Both the position numbers and the translations under genes were made by a program. The notes beneath the pieces were generated by a model. The model saw only the letters and a list, made by a program, of their open reading frames with translations, was not told where the DNA came from and did not search any database. Shown piece by piece: positions 8,740-15,911 of a DNA stretch of 17,464 nt; positions within the stretch are counted from its first letter, which is position 1, and every line of letters begins with the position of its first letter. Origin of the DNA: Candidatus Cloacimonadota bacterium (GTDB lineage Bacteria > Cloacimonadota > Cloacimonadia > Cloacimonadales > Cloacimonadaceae); assembly GCA_023421135.1 (NCBI GenBank), contig JAEZUG010000014.1, positions 1 to 17,464 of the forward strand, written 5' to 3'.

Positions 8740-9335
8740 AGCGCTGCCTCGCTTTGCATCCTGTTCTTCAGAATCTTCTGTCCGGCTTTGGAGAGATTTT
8801 CCTCGTCTTCCAGGAAACGCTTGATCTTCAGGATACCAGTTTCAAAAGCAGGAATCTGCACCTTCTCATAGAGATTCACCTTCTGTGTAGTCTTCTTGCG
8901 AACATACTCCAGAATCTGCATCTTACGATGAAAGAGCTGCTGTTCGATCTGCAATTCAGACACCTGTTTCAGGAGCTGAACCCCATCCAGGAACCAGCTT
9001 GGAGCTCTGAAGAGATTGATCTCTGCCAGTTCATACTCGATCTCACCCAAGACAGGCGTTTGCACACCCGCTATCTTACGGCTGTCGATCCGAACGGAAC
9101 GTATCCTCACCAAAGAGGGATCAAACTCTGTGAAGAGCTTCATAAACTCGTTTAGCTCCGTATGCTTGTCTTGAATCTTCTGTTCCAGCTCACGGATCAT
9201 ATCCCTGGCACGTTTGACTTCCAGCCTCAATGCGCTTTCCTTGTTCTTCAATGTAGGAAGAGCGTTACGGCGCACCTTTAGCTGTTTGTTCAAGTCCTGC
9301 AGGGCAGTTTTATTGTACTGAAATTTGAGTGCCAT
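8736..9335 (-). CDS. atpD: V-type ATPase subunit D (central shaft)
   Basis: Rotating central stalk subunit inside the A3B3 head. At 199 aa it starts MALKFQYNKTALQDLNKQL and has long N- and C-terminal helices (about 8-70 and 120-195) that would form the antiparallel coiled coil. The central part (about 75-115) is short and less helical. The start codon shares one base with the stop of atpB (TAATG), preceded by GGAAGGAG, and the stop overlaps the atpI start as ATGA, so the three are probably translationally coupled. No gene for subunit F, the usual partner of D in the shaft, follows or precedes it here. Confidence 0.92.
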   Translation of the reverse strand: MALKFQYNKTALQDLNKQLKVRRNALPTLKNKESALRLEVKRARDMIRELEQKIQDKHTELNEFMKLFTEFDPSLVRIRSVRIDSRKIAGVQTPVLGEIEYELAEINLFRAPSWFLDGVQLLKQVSELQIEQQLFHRKMQILEYVRKKTTQKVNLYEKVQIPAFETGILKIKRFLEDEENLSKAGQKILKNRMQSEAAL

Positions 9336-10648
9336 TACTCCTTCCAGTAGAGCTTCATAAATTCTTCTTTGATACCAATTTCAGCTTTGCTGAAGTACTC
9401 CCTGAAGAGTCCCCAGGTGATATCCAGCATCTTATCTATATCGATATTGACGTCGATCGCCAGGATCTGATCCGAGTACTTTTTGGCAAAGCTCAAGACG
9501 CGCTCATCGTAATCTGAGAGGTCAAAGCCGTTCTCCAGCTTGGTCTTGGCATTGGCAGCATCGGAATAGAGCCGCACAGCAGTGTTCATCACCTGAGGAT
9601 GATCTGCTCTGGTCTTCTTTCCAATCACAAGTTGCTTTAGTCTGGAAAGCGAACGGAAGGGATCCACGATCACCTTGGAGATATCTGTATCACGCCGCAG
9701 ATAGAGCTGACCTTCTGTGATGTAGCCAGTATTATCTGGAATGGCGTGTGTGATGTCTCCACCAGAGAGGGTTGTTACAGCCACGATGGTGATTGAACCT
9801 CCCTCGGGGAACTGCACTGCCTTCTCATAGAGCTTGGCCAGCTCTGAATAGAGCGAGCCCGGCATGCTATCCTTGGAGGGTATCTGATCCATACGATTGG
9901 AAACAATGGACAGAGCATCGCAATAGAGCGTCATATCAGTGAGCAGCACCAACACTTTCTCTTGCTTCTCCACAGCAAAGTATTCTGCCGCAGATAGTGC
10001 CATATTGGGCACCAGGAGCCGTTCCACGGGAGGATTCTCGGTAGTATTCACAAAGGATACTATCCTGTCGATCACACCTGCATTTTCAAAGGTATTTTTA
10101 TAGTAGAGATAATCATCGTTGGAAAGCCCCATGCCGCCCAGGATAATCTTATCCGCATTGGCGCGCAGCGCCACCATTGCCATCACCTGGTTATAAGGTT
10201 GGTCAGGATCGGCAAAGAAGGGTATCTTTTGCCCTGTCACCAGAGTATTATTGAGATCGATACCTGCAATACCTGTGGCAATAAGCTCTGAAGGTTGTTT
10301 ACGACGAACGGGATTTACGGAGGGACCGCCAATCTCGACTTCTTCGCCATTCACCTCAGGTCCGCCATCAATAGCTTGACCATAGGCATTGAAGAATCTT
10401 CCTGCCAGTTCTTCTCCCACCTTGAGAGTGGGAGGCTTGCCCCAAAAAACTACCTCTGCATCTGTCCCGATACCTTCTGTACCAGAGAAGATCTGCAGGG
10501 TTACGTTGTCGCCAATAATCTTCACCACCTGAGCCAGTCTTCCGCCCACGGTGGCCATTTCGTCATAACCGACTCCGGTAGCATTGACAGAGCAAGTGGC
10601 TTTGGTGATCTGATTGAGCTTGGTGTATATCTTTTTGAAGGCTGTCAT
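9335..10648 (-). CDS. atpB: V-type ATPase subunit B (non-catalytic head subunit)
   Basis: Alternates with subunit A in the soluble A3B3 head. It is 437 aa. The normal P-loop is missing: the equivalent region reads TGQKIPFFADPDQPYNQ at 138-154, as expected for the non-catalytic chain. Conserved parts include the N-terminal barrel with TVGGRLAQVV, the segment SGGDITHAIPDNTGYITEGQ, and SLSRL at 333-337 with R336, the likely arginine finger that reaches the catalytic site of A. The start overlaps the atpA stop as ATGA, with AGGAG inside the end of atpA. The slightly short length (usually 450-470 aa) is compatible with the chlamydial/spirochaetal type. Confidence 0.95.
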   Translation of the reverse strand: MTAFKKIYTKLNQITKATCSVNATGVGYDEMATVGGRLAQVVKIIGDNVTLQIFSGTEGIGTDAEVVFWGKPPTLKVGEELAGRFFNAYGQAIDGGPEVNGEEVEIGGPSVNPVRRKQPSELIATGIAGIDLNNTLVTGQKIPFFADPDQPYNQVMAMVALRANADKIILGGMGLSNDDYLYYKNTFENAGVIDRIVSFVNTTENPPVERLLVPNMALSAAEYFAVEKQEKVLVLLTDMTLYCDALSIVSNRMDQIPSKDSMPGSLYSELAKLYEKAVQFPEGGSITIVAVTTLSGGDITHAIPDNTGYITEGQLYLRRDTDISKVIVDPFRSLSRLKQLVIGKKTRADHPQVMNTAVRLYSDAANAKTKLENGFDLSDYDERVLSFAKKYSDQILAIDVNIDIDKMLDITWGLFREYFSKAEIGIKEEFMKLYWKE

Positions 10649-12399
10649 TTTGCTCTCCTTTCCTCTGCCAGACTGTGCAGCTCGCTCTCAAACTTATTAA
10701 AGTCCGAGCCCTTGAATTCTGAGTAGTTCATTTGTTTGGCAAGGTTCATCAGCTTAACGTAGAAGGGCAGCACTTCCTCAAAACCTTCATACACAAAGTC
10801 CATATCGCAGACATCCAGGATCAGATCCAGCATATAGCGTTGACGATCCATAGGAGTGGATTGGTCTATCTTATCAAAGCCGTCCTGCTGCAAGATTATT
10901 CGGTCTATCATCTCTGATTTTCCATACTTATCATGATATGCCAGAGGAACACCATCGTCTCCCAGGATATTGATCTGTTCATAGGCTTCTTTGCCACGCA
11001 GGAGAATATCCTTGGCATGGAGGACTTTATCAACCCAGCCAGCTTCGACATGTTCATTCAGATATTCCTGCACCTCGGCATATTCCAGATACTTGGAATA
11101 GGAATCGATAGGATCAACAGCCGGATAGCGCTTGGAATCCGCTCTGTCTTGTGAGAGAGCATAGAAACACCGAGCAGCCTTCTTGGTGGATTCTGTCACG
11201 GGTTCCTTGAGGTTTCCACCCGCTGGAGACACAGTGCCGATAAAGGTAATTGATCCGGTCTGTCCATTATTGAGATACACAAAGCCTGCTCTGGAATAGA
11301 AATTGGACACAATGGCAGGAAGATCCATAGGGAAGGCATCCGGCCCCGGAAGCTCTTCCATACGATTGGACATCTCTCTCAGAGCCTGCGCCCATCTGGA
11401 AGTGGAATCTGCCAGGAGCAACACTTTCAAACCCATGGAGCGATAGTATTCCGCAATAGTCATAGCTGTATAAACCGAGGCTTCACGAGCTGCCACGGGC
11501 ATATTGGAAGTATTACAGATAATGATAGTGCGTTCCATCAGCTTGCGTCCGGTGCGTGGGTCATCCAGCTCCGGAAACTCCACAAACATTTCCACCACTT
11601 CGTTGGCACGTTCGCCACAAGCAGCAAAGATAATCATATCTGCATCAGCATTCTTGGAGATACTGTGCTGCAGCACTGTCTTCCCGCAACCGAAAGGTCC
11701 GGGGATAAAGCCTGTGCCACCTTCCACAATGGGGTTTAGAGTATCAATAGTACGAACGCCTGTCTCCATCATTCTGGAGGGACGGGGCTTCTCTTTGAAA
11801 GCCCGGATGGGAAGCTTCACCGGCCAGTATTGCACCATGGTGACACGATACTCTGTGCCTTCAGAATCCACTAGTACAGCGATCTCATCGACTATGCGAT
11901 AGGAACCTGAGCCCACGATGGATTTGATGGTATAGGTCTCCTCCATATTAAAGGGAACCATGATCTTGTGATTGATCCAGCTTTCTTTCACCTGACCCAG
12001 CCAATCTCCACCGGACACATGGTCTCCAGCTTTGGCAAGGGCTTCAAAATCCCAGCGGCTGTCTTCATCCAGAGGATCTGTATATTCACCACGAGTGAGG
12101 AAGACTCCGTGCATTTTATTGAGGTCATTCTGCAACCCATCGTAGTTTTTGGAGAGCATTCCGGGTCCCAGCTTCACCTGTAGCATGTGCTGCACAAATT
12201 CCACTTCGTTTCCAGGCTGCATTCCGCGTGTACTTTCAAAAACCTGAGCATAGGCGATGGCACCCACGACTTTGATAACTTCTGCCATGAGTTTAACTCC
12301 GCTAAGGTTTATGTAGCAAATTTCATTTTGAGATACAGGACCATCCACCTCAATCAAGATGAGGTTGGCGATAATGCCTTTGACTATTCCTTTGGTCAT
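10645..12399 (-). CDS. atpA: V-type ATPase subunit A (catalytic)
   Basis: ATP-hydrolysing or synthesising subunit of the soluble head. It is 584 aa. The Walker A motif GPFGCGKT is at 234-241 (K240, T241), the catalytic-glutamate motif GER at 262-264, and LLLADSTSRWAQALREMS carries the Walker B aspartate. The non-homologous region (about 115-190), specific to A subunits, is present. The promoter-proximal genes are E and the DUF2764 gene; A follows the latter after 30 nt and has AAGG about 8 nt upstream of ATG. The 4-nt overlap with atpB suggests coupled synthesis of the two head subunits in equal amount. Confidence 0.97.
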   Translation of the reverse strand: MTKGIVKGIIANLILIEVDGPVSQNEICYINLSGVKLMAEVIKVVGAIAYAQVFESTRGMQPGNEVEFVQHMLQVKLGPGMLSKNYDGLQNDLNKMHGVFLTRGEYTDPLDEDSRWDFEALAKAGDHVSGGDWLGQVKESWINHKIMVPFNMEETYTIKSIVGSGSYRIVDEIAVLVDSEGTEYRVTMVQYWPVKLPIRAFKEKPRPSRMMETGVRTIDTLNPIVEGGTGFIPGPFGCGKTVLQHSISKNADADMIIFAACGERANEVVEMFVEFPELDDPRTGRKLMERTIIICNTSNMPVAAREASVYTAMTIAEYYRSMGLKVLLLADSTSRWAQALREMSNRMEELPGPDAFPMDLPAIVSNFYSRAGFVYLNNGQTGSITFIGTVSPAGGNLKEPVTESTKKAARCFYALSQDRADSKRYPAVDPIDSYSKYLEYAEVQEYLNEHVEAGWVDKVLHAKDILLRGKEAYEQINILGDDGVPLAYHDKYGKSEMIDRIILQQDGFDKIDQSTPMDRQRYMLDLILDVCDMDFVYEGFEEVLPFYVKLMNLAKQMNYSEFKGSDFNKFESELHSLAEERRAK

Positions 12400-12429
12400 A
12401 TAGCTACCTTCTATTCATTATATTAACAT

Positions 12430-13335
12430 TCAATTAGGGTTTGCCGGAGCCTTAGCTTGTCCGGCTTTGGAGCGAACTGTGAATTCAGGGGGGATAACAA
12501 AGCTGGATTCCATCTTGTCCAAGGCATCGTGAAAGCTTTCTTTGCCTGCATTGGTGTCAAAGGATGCCCAACGTGCCAGCAGCTTCAGCTTGCAGTAATA
12601 TCCCAGGATCTTATCGATGCTGAAGTATTCGAAGAAGGTATTGTTATCAACCCACTTCCAGCGTATCACATCATAGGCCTTTTCACGATAGAGGATATTG
12701 TTCTGCTCATAAGCCCGGTAGAGCTCATCAAAGAGCTCAGACTGTTTGGATAGCCCTAAGTCTGCAGAATTGCTTTTGGCAAGCTTGTCCACAATCTCAC
12801 CTTCGCCAATCAAGTAGTGAGCATACTCGTAGGAATGAGCTCTGCCATTGATTGCCATTAAGATATTGCGGATCAGGACTTCGTGTTCAAACCAATTCTT
12901 GAGAAGCTTATTCGGAGCGTCTTTCAGCCAAGTGAAACAGGCATTGAGCAGGTCGTGATCTGCACTATTGTAATCTGGCAGATCTTCCAAGGCGAGCAAA
13001 CGGCTCAGCTCACGGGATACAAAATCTGGTACTTTGCTATAGCTTTTGGGGAGCTTGAGCTGAGGATTGCCAAGCTTATGCCGGTGAAGATCCAGAAAAT
13101 CTTCCCACCATCCCTCGGGATAGATGGAGATCAGTTCCGGAGGAAGAGACTGTTTATACATCAGCTTCAGCAGAATCTCCAATTCGTCCGGAAGGTGAAT
13201 TAGCTCCAGTAGTCTGTAGTCCTTGGTGCTGAGATGCTTCTTGGCATCAAGCCTGAAATCCTCCAGACTAAAGGGCAGCTTGGCATCATCTATTGTGATG
13301 ACAGGCAAGCCGCAGATAAAATAGTAATATTGCAT
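12430..13335 (-). CDS. DUF2764 family protein of the V-ATPase operon (possible C-subunit counterpart)
   Basis: A 301-aa soluble protein, predicted largely helical, with no signal peptide or membrane segment. The gene lies between atpE and atpA, the same place as the DUF2764 protein in chlamydial and spirochaetal V-ATPase operons, so family membership is assigned from position and the opening MQYYYFICGLPVITIDD. No enzyme motif is visible. The region around FEHEVLIRNILMAINGR (about 149-165) and the late segment FSIDKILGYYCKLKLLARW (about 234-252) recall the helical repeats of subunit C/d, where similar segments read as IL-R and YL-KE-E patterns. Since no subunit C gene is found in the operon, a role as the socket between shaft and rotor ring is a sensible inference but unproven. 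It starts 2 nt after the atpE stop, and no Shine-Dalgarno is obvious. Confidence 0.8.
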   Translation of the reverse strand: MQYYYFICGLPVITIDDAKLPFSLEDFRLDAKKHLSTKDYRLLELIHLPDELEILLKLMYKQSLPPELISIYPEGWWEDFLDLHRHKLGNPQLKLPKSYSKVPDFVSRELSRLLALEDLPDYNSADHDLLNACFTWLKDAPNKLLKNWFEHEVLIRNILMAINGRAHSYEYAHYLIGEGEIVDKLAKSNSADLGLSKQSELFDELYRAYEQNNILYREKAYDVIRWKWVDNNTFFEYFSIDKILGYYCKLKLLARWASFDTNAGKESFHDALDKMESSFVIPPEFTVRSKAGQAKAPANPN

Positions 13336-13337
13336 GG

Positions 13338-13943
13338 TTAGGCTTCAAAAAGCAGTTTCTGAGTGCGAGGACGCAGATAGCTCTTGAAGAGCAGGGCAAA
13401 ATCCTCATCGGTAAAGCTGATCTTGTAGCTGCCGTCCTGAGGTGCCAACACAAATCCATGTTTCAGATTTGCAGCAATTTCTACCTTTAGCTTACCATCC
13501 AGTACCTTCTTCATAGAGGCAATGAATTGCTCCTCAAGCTTGGTTTCCATAGCCTTTGGTAAAGTGATAGTGGCATCATTGCCGTGGCTTTTCCAGGCTT
13601 CAAGGCTTTGCAGGATGACTTGACGGGAGAATTGGGGATCCTCAAGGTCTGAACTGATCTTGCTATCGTAAACGCTGGAAAGAATCAGATCGGTGATCTT
13701 GCTCTTCAGCGAGTTCACTGTGTGCTGAGCTGCCAGCTTCAGATCTGAATCTGTATTCTTCTTCAGGTCTTCGGCTTCTTTCCTGGCCTTCTGCACAATC
13801 TGCTCTGCTTCAATTTGCGCTGTCTCTTTGATCTTGCCAGCTTCCTGCCGGGCGTTTTCGATCAACTTGCTGGCTTCAGCTTCTGCTTTGCCAACACCTT
13901 CCTCATAGACTTTCTTCAAGAGTTCTTGCAATTGATCACTCAT
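13338..13943 (-). CDS. atpE: V-type ATPase subunit E (peripheral stalk)
   Basis: Part of the stator that holds the A3B3 head still. The chosen start gives 201 aa beginning MSDQLQELLKKVYEEG. Residues up to about 80 are a charged Ala/Glu/Lys-rich coiled coil (KAEAEASKLIENARQEAGKI), and the C-terminal part is the globular domain that caps the head. A longer reading from 13991 would add 16 basic residues, but its ATG lies inside the predicted promoter, between the -35 and -10 boxes. The ATG at 13941-13943 has GGAG 7 nt upstream. It is the first gene of the operon. The usual coiled-coil partner, subunit G (also called H), is not encoded next to it. Confidence 0.88.
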   Translation of the reverse strand: MSDQLQELLKKVYEEGVGKAEAEASKLIENARQEAGKIKETAQIEAEQIVQKARKEAEDLKKNTDSDLKLAAQHTVNSLKSKITDLILSSVYDSKISSDLEDPQFSRQVILQSLEAWKSHGNDATITLPKAMETKLEEQFIASMKKVLDGKLKVEIAANLKHGFVLAPQDGSYKISFTDEDFALLFKSYLRPRTQKLLFEA

Positions 13944-13950
13944 ATCTATA

Positions 13951-13954
13951 CTCC
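13951..13954 (-). promoter_or_regulatory. Ribosome binding site deciding the atpE start
   Basis: GGAG on the minus strand, 7 nt upstream of the ATG at 13941-13943. It supports this start over the in-frame ATG 48 nt further upstream. Confidence 0.75.
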
Positions 13955-13973
13955 AGGATTGTTTTCTTTTGCC

Positions 13974-14002
13974 AAGATATTTCTTCCTCACTATTATGTC
14001 AA
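13974..14002 (-). promoter_or_regulatory. Promoter of the V-ATPase operon
   Basis: On the minus strand a perfect -35 box TTGACA (13997-14002) is followed by a 17-bp spacer and TATCTT (13974-13979), 4 of 6 matches to the -10 consensus. Transcription would start near 13967, giving a leader of roughly 24 nt before atpE. No operator-like repeat was found around it. Sigma-70-type recognition is assumed. Confidence 0.75.
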
Positions 14003-14078
14003 TAGAATCTTAGCAATATGAGACCTCTGCAAGTTGTGTATGTCTGTGCCCTGAGATTCTTTGATAGAAAGACAAATT

Positions 14079-14082
14079 GGAG
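14079..14082 (+). promoter_or_regulatory. Ribosome binding site deciding the flavin-reductase start
   Basis: GGAG lies 8 nt upstream of the ATG at 14091. This favours 14091 over an in-frame TTG at 14061, which has no such site. Confidence 0.7.
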
Positions 14083-14090
14083 ATATTGAG

Positions 14091-14564
14091 ATGCAATTAT
14101 GCTTGTTTACAGATGTCAACAGTAAGATCCACAACCCCATGAAAGCCGTCTTGGTAGCAACCCGAAAACCCGATGGCAACCACAATCTGATCACGGTGGA
14201 GTGGTTTATGCGAACCTCCATCGAACCTGCCCAATATGCCATCTCAATTGGGCATAGTCGTTATAGTTATGATTGTCTGACCGATTTTCCCTATTTCAAT
14301 ATCATCTTCCCTTCTCCTGAAAACAAGGCCTTGCTTGGACTGGTAGGCTCGCAATCCGGCAGAGATATCGATAAGTTCACAGCCGGAAACGTGGAGTTCA
14401 TTTCAGGAAAGCTACAGAAACTTCCTGTGATCACAAATGCCACAGCCTGCTATGAGTGCGAAATTGTGACTCAAGTTCGCTCCGGAGATCATACTATCTT
14501 CGTGGGAGACGTGAAGTATAGCTGGATCAACCCGGAGAAAGAGCTGTTTGTTTATAGAGCTTGA
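14091..14564 (+). CDS. Flavin reductase-like (FMN-binding split-barrel) protein
   Basis: 157 aa, the size of a single flavin reductase-like domain. Such proteins bind FMN and use NAD(P)H to reduce flavin or act as small flavoprotein electron carriers. The pattern fits: NPMKAVLVATRKPDGNHNLI (15-34) as the first strands, SIGHSRYSYDCL (52-63), the phosphate-binding region SQSGRDIDKF (87-96), ACYECEIV (119-126) and GDHTIFVGDV (132-141), the last two being typical of the family's closing strands. Substrate cannot be read from the sequence. The gene is divergent from the V-ATPase operon with 147 nt between starts; no strong plus-strand promoter was seen there, and no terminator follows the stop. 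A functional link to the ATPase is not implied. Confidence 0.85.
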   Translation: MQLCLFTDVNSKIHNPMKAVLVATRKPDGNHNLITVEWFMRTSIEPAQYAISIGHSRYSYDCLTDFPYFNIIFPSPENKALLGLVGSQSGRDIDKFTAGNVEFISGKLQKLPVITNATACYECEIVTQVRSGDHTIFVGDVKYSWINPEKELFVYRA

Positions 14565-14693
14565 TTCTGAGATAACAGTTTATGGTTAAAAGTTAATGCT
14601 GCGCTGCTGTCGCCACCCAGCTCCATGATTTATCATTCCAGAGAGTTGTTTCAAATCCGCGTATCTGAATGAAACAGCGAGACAGTTAGTCCC

Positions 14694-14763
14694 AGGAGCT
14701 TGTTCAGGCTTCAGTCAGGAAGTTATGCCGGAAGGAAGCCTTGCAAAGGCGAAGTATCAAAGC
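14694..14763 (+). repeat. 70-bp direct repeat, copy 1
   Basis: Matches 15842-15911 over 70 positions without gaps, at roughly 80-85% identity by eye. It contains the small hairpin GCCTT-gca-AAGGC (14738-14750), which in the second copy forms the left end of composite element III. Here the following part does not continue into a complete element, so it looks like an orphan or truncated left end. Confidence 0.85.
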
Positions 14764-14795
14764 CCGTAAATACACAAGGGTTTCCATAATCAGAA

Positions 14796-15015
14796 ACCCC
14801 GAAGGGGTATCCTCTGTAAGCGATGGGTGGCAACCCATCGACTGGTATGATCTTACGCCCATGTCTAACAAATATCCATCACCCCTAAGCAAGATAACCT
14901 TGGTTATCTTGCTTAGGGGTGATGGATTAAACCATAAGAACTTTTCTATCATGCTATTGACCCGGGGTTTAGCTGCGCTTCACCCCGGGCTTACATATCA
15001 AACCCTTTCAGGGTT
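14796..15015. repeat. Composite palindromic element, copy I
   Basis: About 220 bp. From left to right: ACCCC-gaa-GGGGT (14796-14808); CGATGGGT-ggca-ACCCATCG (14821-14840); a central hairpin with a perfect 26-bp stem (14874-14927); CCCGGGG...CCCCGGG around a loop containing GCTGCGCTTC (14961-14989); and AACCCT-ttc-AGGGTT (15001-15015). The outer two hairpins are mirrored at both ends, as in paired REP-type or MITE-like elements. Confidence 0.8.
14874..14927. repeat. Long inverted repeat, 26-bp perfect stem
   Basis: Left arm begins ATCCATCACCCCTAAGCAAG; the right arm is its exact complement, with only TT at the centre. It sits in the middle of element I. It has no T-run after it and is far from any stop codon, so it is not a normal terminator. 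Confidence 0.95.
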
Positions 15016-15161
15016 ATCCTTTTACTCAAGCATCATTTGCCAACCCAATACTTTGTCAACAGTCTGCGCCTTCCGGGCTATTACTACATGCCTAGAAAGT
15101 GAGGAATCGGCATAGCACATACCACGCTACACACTCCACCCCCCTTTCTTCTTCCTTTACT

Positions 15162-15205
15162 TCTTTAGCGATGCCTTAACGTAGCCTTAGCGATCCTTTA
15201 GCGAA
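15162..15205. repeat. 11-bp tandem repeat array (locus 2)
   Basis: Four 11-bp units (TCTTTAGCGAT, GCCTTAACGTA, GCCTTAGCGAT, CCTTTAGCGAA), the reverse complement of the units at 61-104. An oppositely directed unit (AGTTAAGG) follows, mirroring the layout of locus 1. Similarity to locus 1 extends to about 80-90 bp when one is reverse-complemented. Confidence 0.75.
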
Positions 15206-15438
15206 AGTTAAGGAAAGGTTTATCCTATAGTAAGTTATAGATAATCCGTCAAACGAGGGAGCTATCTGGCTGTAACATGATAAGTTGGACAGTAAGGAAA
15301 GCAACTAAGGCAATGTACCCACATCTAGGTGAGAAGTGAGAAGTGACAATTAGGAGTAAGAAGTGCCGAGTGACGGAGAAGGGGGTATTTGCGTCCGAAG
15401 CGCCACCACGACACCACGTCAAAGCGCAACAACCCTGA

Positions 15439-15662
15439 ACCCCGCTTTAGTGGGGTGACATCTGCGGAGCCCACGGTGAAGCGCAGCGAACCGTGGGTCA
15501 TGGAAGCCAGAAACCACTCTTTTTCTTATCAACCCCCACCCCATTGGAAAGCAGCGCCTTCCAATGGGGTGGGGGTTGATTATTTTTTACGGAAGCACTG
15601 TGCAATGAACGAGGGGCTTCGCTGCGCTTCGCACCCTCGCTATGATCTTTCGCCCTCTGGGC
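15439..15662. repeat. Composite palindromic element, copy II
   Basis: About 224 bp with the same order as copy I: ACCCC/GGGGT (15439-15456); CCCACGGT/ACCGTGGG (15470-15497), whose loop holds GAAGCGCAGC, the complement of the conserved GCTGCGCTTC; a central hairpin with a 22-bp stem (15528-15580); CGAGGG/CCCTCG with loop GCTGCGCTTC (15610-15639); and GCCC-tct-GGGC (15652-15662). Confidence 0.8.
15528..15580. repeat. Long inverted repeat, 22-bp perfect stem
   Basis: Arms at 15528-15549 and 15559-15580 are exact complements, starting ATCAACCCCCACCCC, with a 9-nt centre. It is the middle of element II. Confidence 0.95.
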
Positions 15663-15841
15663 TATGAGGGTGGGTGTGGACTGAGGAGTGATGGTTTGGT
15701 TTGCCAATTCATCCCAAAACCTCAATTTGCTCGGCTTTGATGACCCTGATATCTCCGAATTGGAAGAGGCAACGGAGTTACCTGCAGGAGAGCTCTCAGG
15801 GCTCTGTGGAAACCCGTCTTGCCAGCGAAGGCAGGAATCCA

Positions 15842-15911
15842 GGGAGCTTGTTCAGGTTTCAGACAAGAAGTTCTTCCAGGAGGAAGCCTTGCAAAGGCGA
15901 AATATCATAGC
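15842..15911 (+). repeat. 70-bp direct repeat, copy 2
   Basis: Second copy of 14694-14763. It runs into the left end of composite element III. The segment just before it, GCCAGCGAAGGCAGGAATCC (15821-15840), is a short imperfect palindrome of a type often repeated between bacterial genes. Confidence 0.85.

Noticed and set aside
13944..13991. N-terminal extension of subunit E starting at 13991
   Set aside because: Its start codon lies between the -35 and -10 boxes, and the extension is short, basic and unlike subunit E starts. The GGAG-preceded ATG at 13943 is better.
14061..14090. TTG start for the flavin-reductase-like gene
   Set aside because: No ribosome binding site; the ATG at 14091 has GGAG 8 nt upstream and gives a normal domain length.
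14874..14927. Transcription terminator for the flavin-reductase gene
   Set aside because: It is 310 bp beyond the stop codon, has no T-run, and belongs to a repeated element.
14741..15115. Plus-strand open frame of 124 codons
   Set aside because: It runs straight through element I including the 26-bp stem, and the opposite strand gives an equally open, mirrored peptide (14704-14952). Palindromic DNA explains it.
15389..15667. Open frames of 92 (plus) and 75 (minus) codons
   Set aside because: Both pass through element II and encode the same QPPPHWKA peptide on the two strands because of the inverted repeat. No ribosome binding site.
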